From Bacteroidales bacterium (GTDB taxonomy: Bacteria > Bacteroidota > Bacteroidia > Bacteroidales > VadinHA17): DNA of 7,195 nucleotides. This document shows positions 7,071 to 7,195 of this stretch, one piece after another. Position numbers and translations under genes: made by a program. The stretch covers positions 1 through 7,195 of the forward strand of contig PMIG01000123.1 in assembly GCA_003157055.1 (NCBI GenBank). The letters are read 5' to 3'. How positions within the stretch are numbered: the first letter of the stretch is position 1; each line of letters starts with the position of its first letter. The notes under the pieces are model-generated. The model was not told the DNA's origin. It did not search any database and worked only from the letters and a program-made list of their open reading frames with translations.

Positions 7071-7195
7071 AGTGGATATTTTTTAAATTTATAAGTTATA
7101 TGTTTTTTGTAACTGCAAATTACGGAAAGTTTTAGCAAAGAACAGCGGGCGAACAGCTAAACTTCAATCGATTTCAGTAATTTTTTCCATCTGCC

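Noticed and set aside
7116..7122. TAATTTG on the minus strand upstream of xylA, and the same string at 5181-5187 upstream of osmC, as -7 promoter boxes.
   Set aside because: Both are one base short of TAnnTTTG and neither has a TTG -33 box at the right distance.

Overview
The window looks like a chromosomal piece of a plant-polysaccharide-degrading member of the Bacteroidota, probably a Bacteroidales/Marinilabiliales-type lineage. This rests on moderate-to-low GC, start codons without Shine-Dalgarno sequences, a Bacteroidota-style -7 promoter box (TAnnTTTG) in front of a tRNA gene, a lipoprotein signal on one glycosidase, and close kinship of every enzyme to Bacteroidota carbohydrate-active families. 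Genus and species cannot be assigned from the sequence alone.

Layout. Bases 1-666 (+) are the 3' end of a glycoside hydrolase family 3 (GH3) beta-glycosidase. Converging on it is a minus-strand hydrolase block read from 4972 down to 727. It holds a broken 5' piece of a CE8 pectinesterase (4972-4625, with an in-frame tail to 4562). Next comes a GH59 galactocerebrosidase-like gene (4560-2470) split by one in-frame TAA at 3138-3136, and then an intact GH35 lipoprotein with a DUF5597-type C-terminus (2439-727). Gaps inside the block are short (1-30 bp), so it was probably one operon. A tRNA-Lys(CUU) gene (5084-5156, +) and an OsmC-family gene (5252-5641, +) follow. A class II xylose isomerase gene, xylA (7070-5748, -), converges on osmC. 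Between osmC and xylA lies a 66-bp imperfect palindrome with REP-like character that ends in a T-run on the xylA transcript side and is a plausible xylA terminator. Bases 7071-7195 are the xylA upstream region, with no gene seen.

How the genes fit together. CE8 removes methyl esters from pectin. GH35 and GH59 are expected to release beta-galactose from galactan or arabinogalactan-type side chains. GH3 removes terminal beta-linked sugars such as glucose or xylose. Xylose isomerase sends released xylose to xylulose. The set suggests pectin/hemicellulose side-chain use, but no SusC/SusD pair, sensor or transporter is in view, so a complete utilisation locus is not shown.

The most notable point is decay or recoding in the block. 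The GH59 gene is a full-length homologue of the human Krabbe-disease enzyme. It is colinear from end to end, yet carries one nonsense codon exactly between its catalytic and lectin-like parts, with both sides in the same frame. The pectinesterase upstream is much more damaged. No clearly new defence or mobile system was found.
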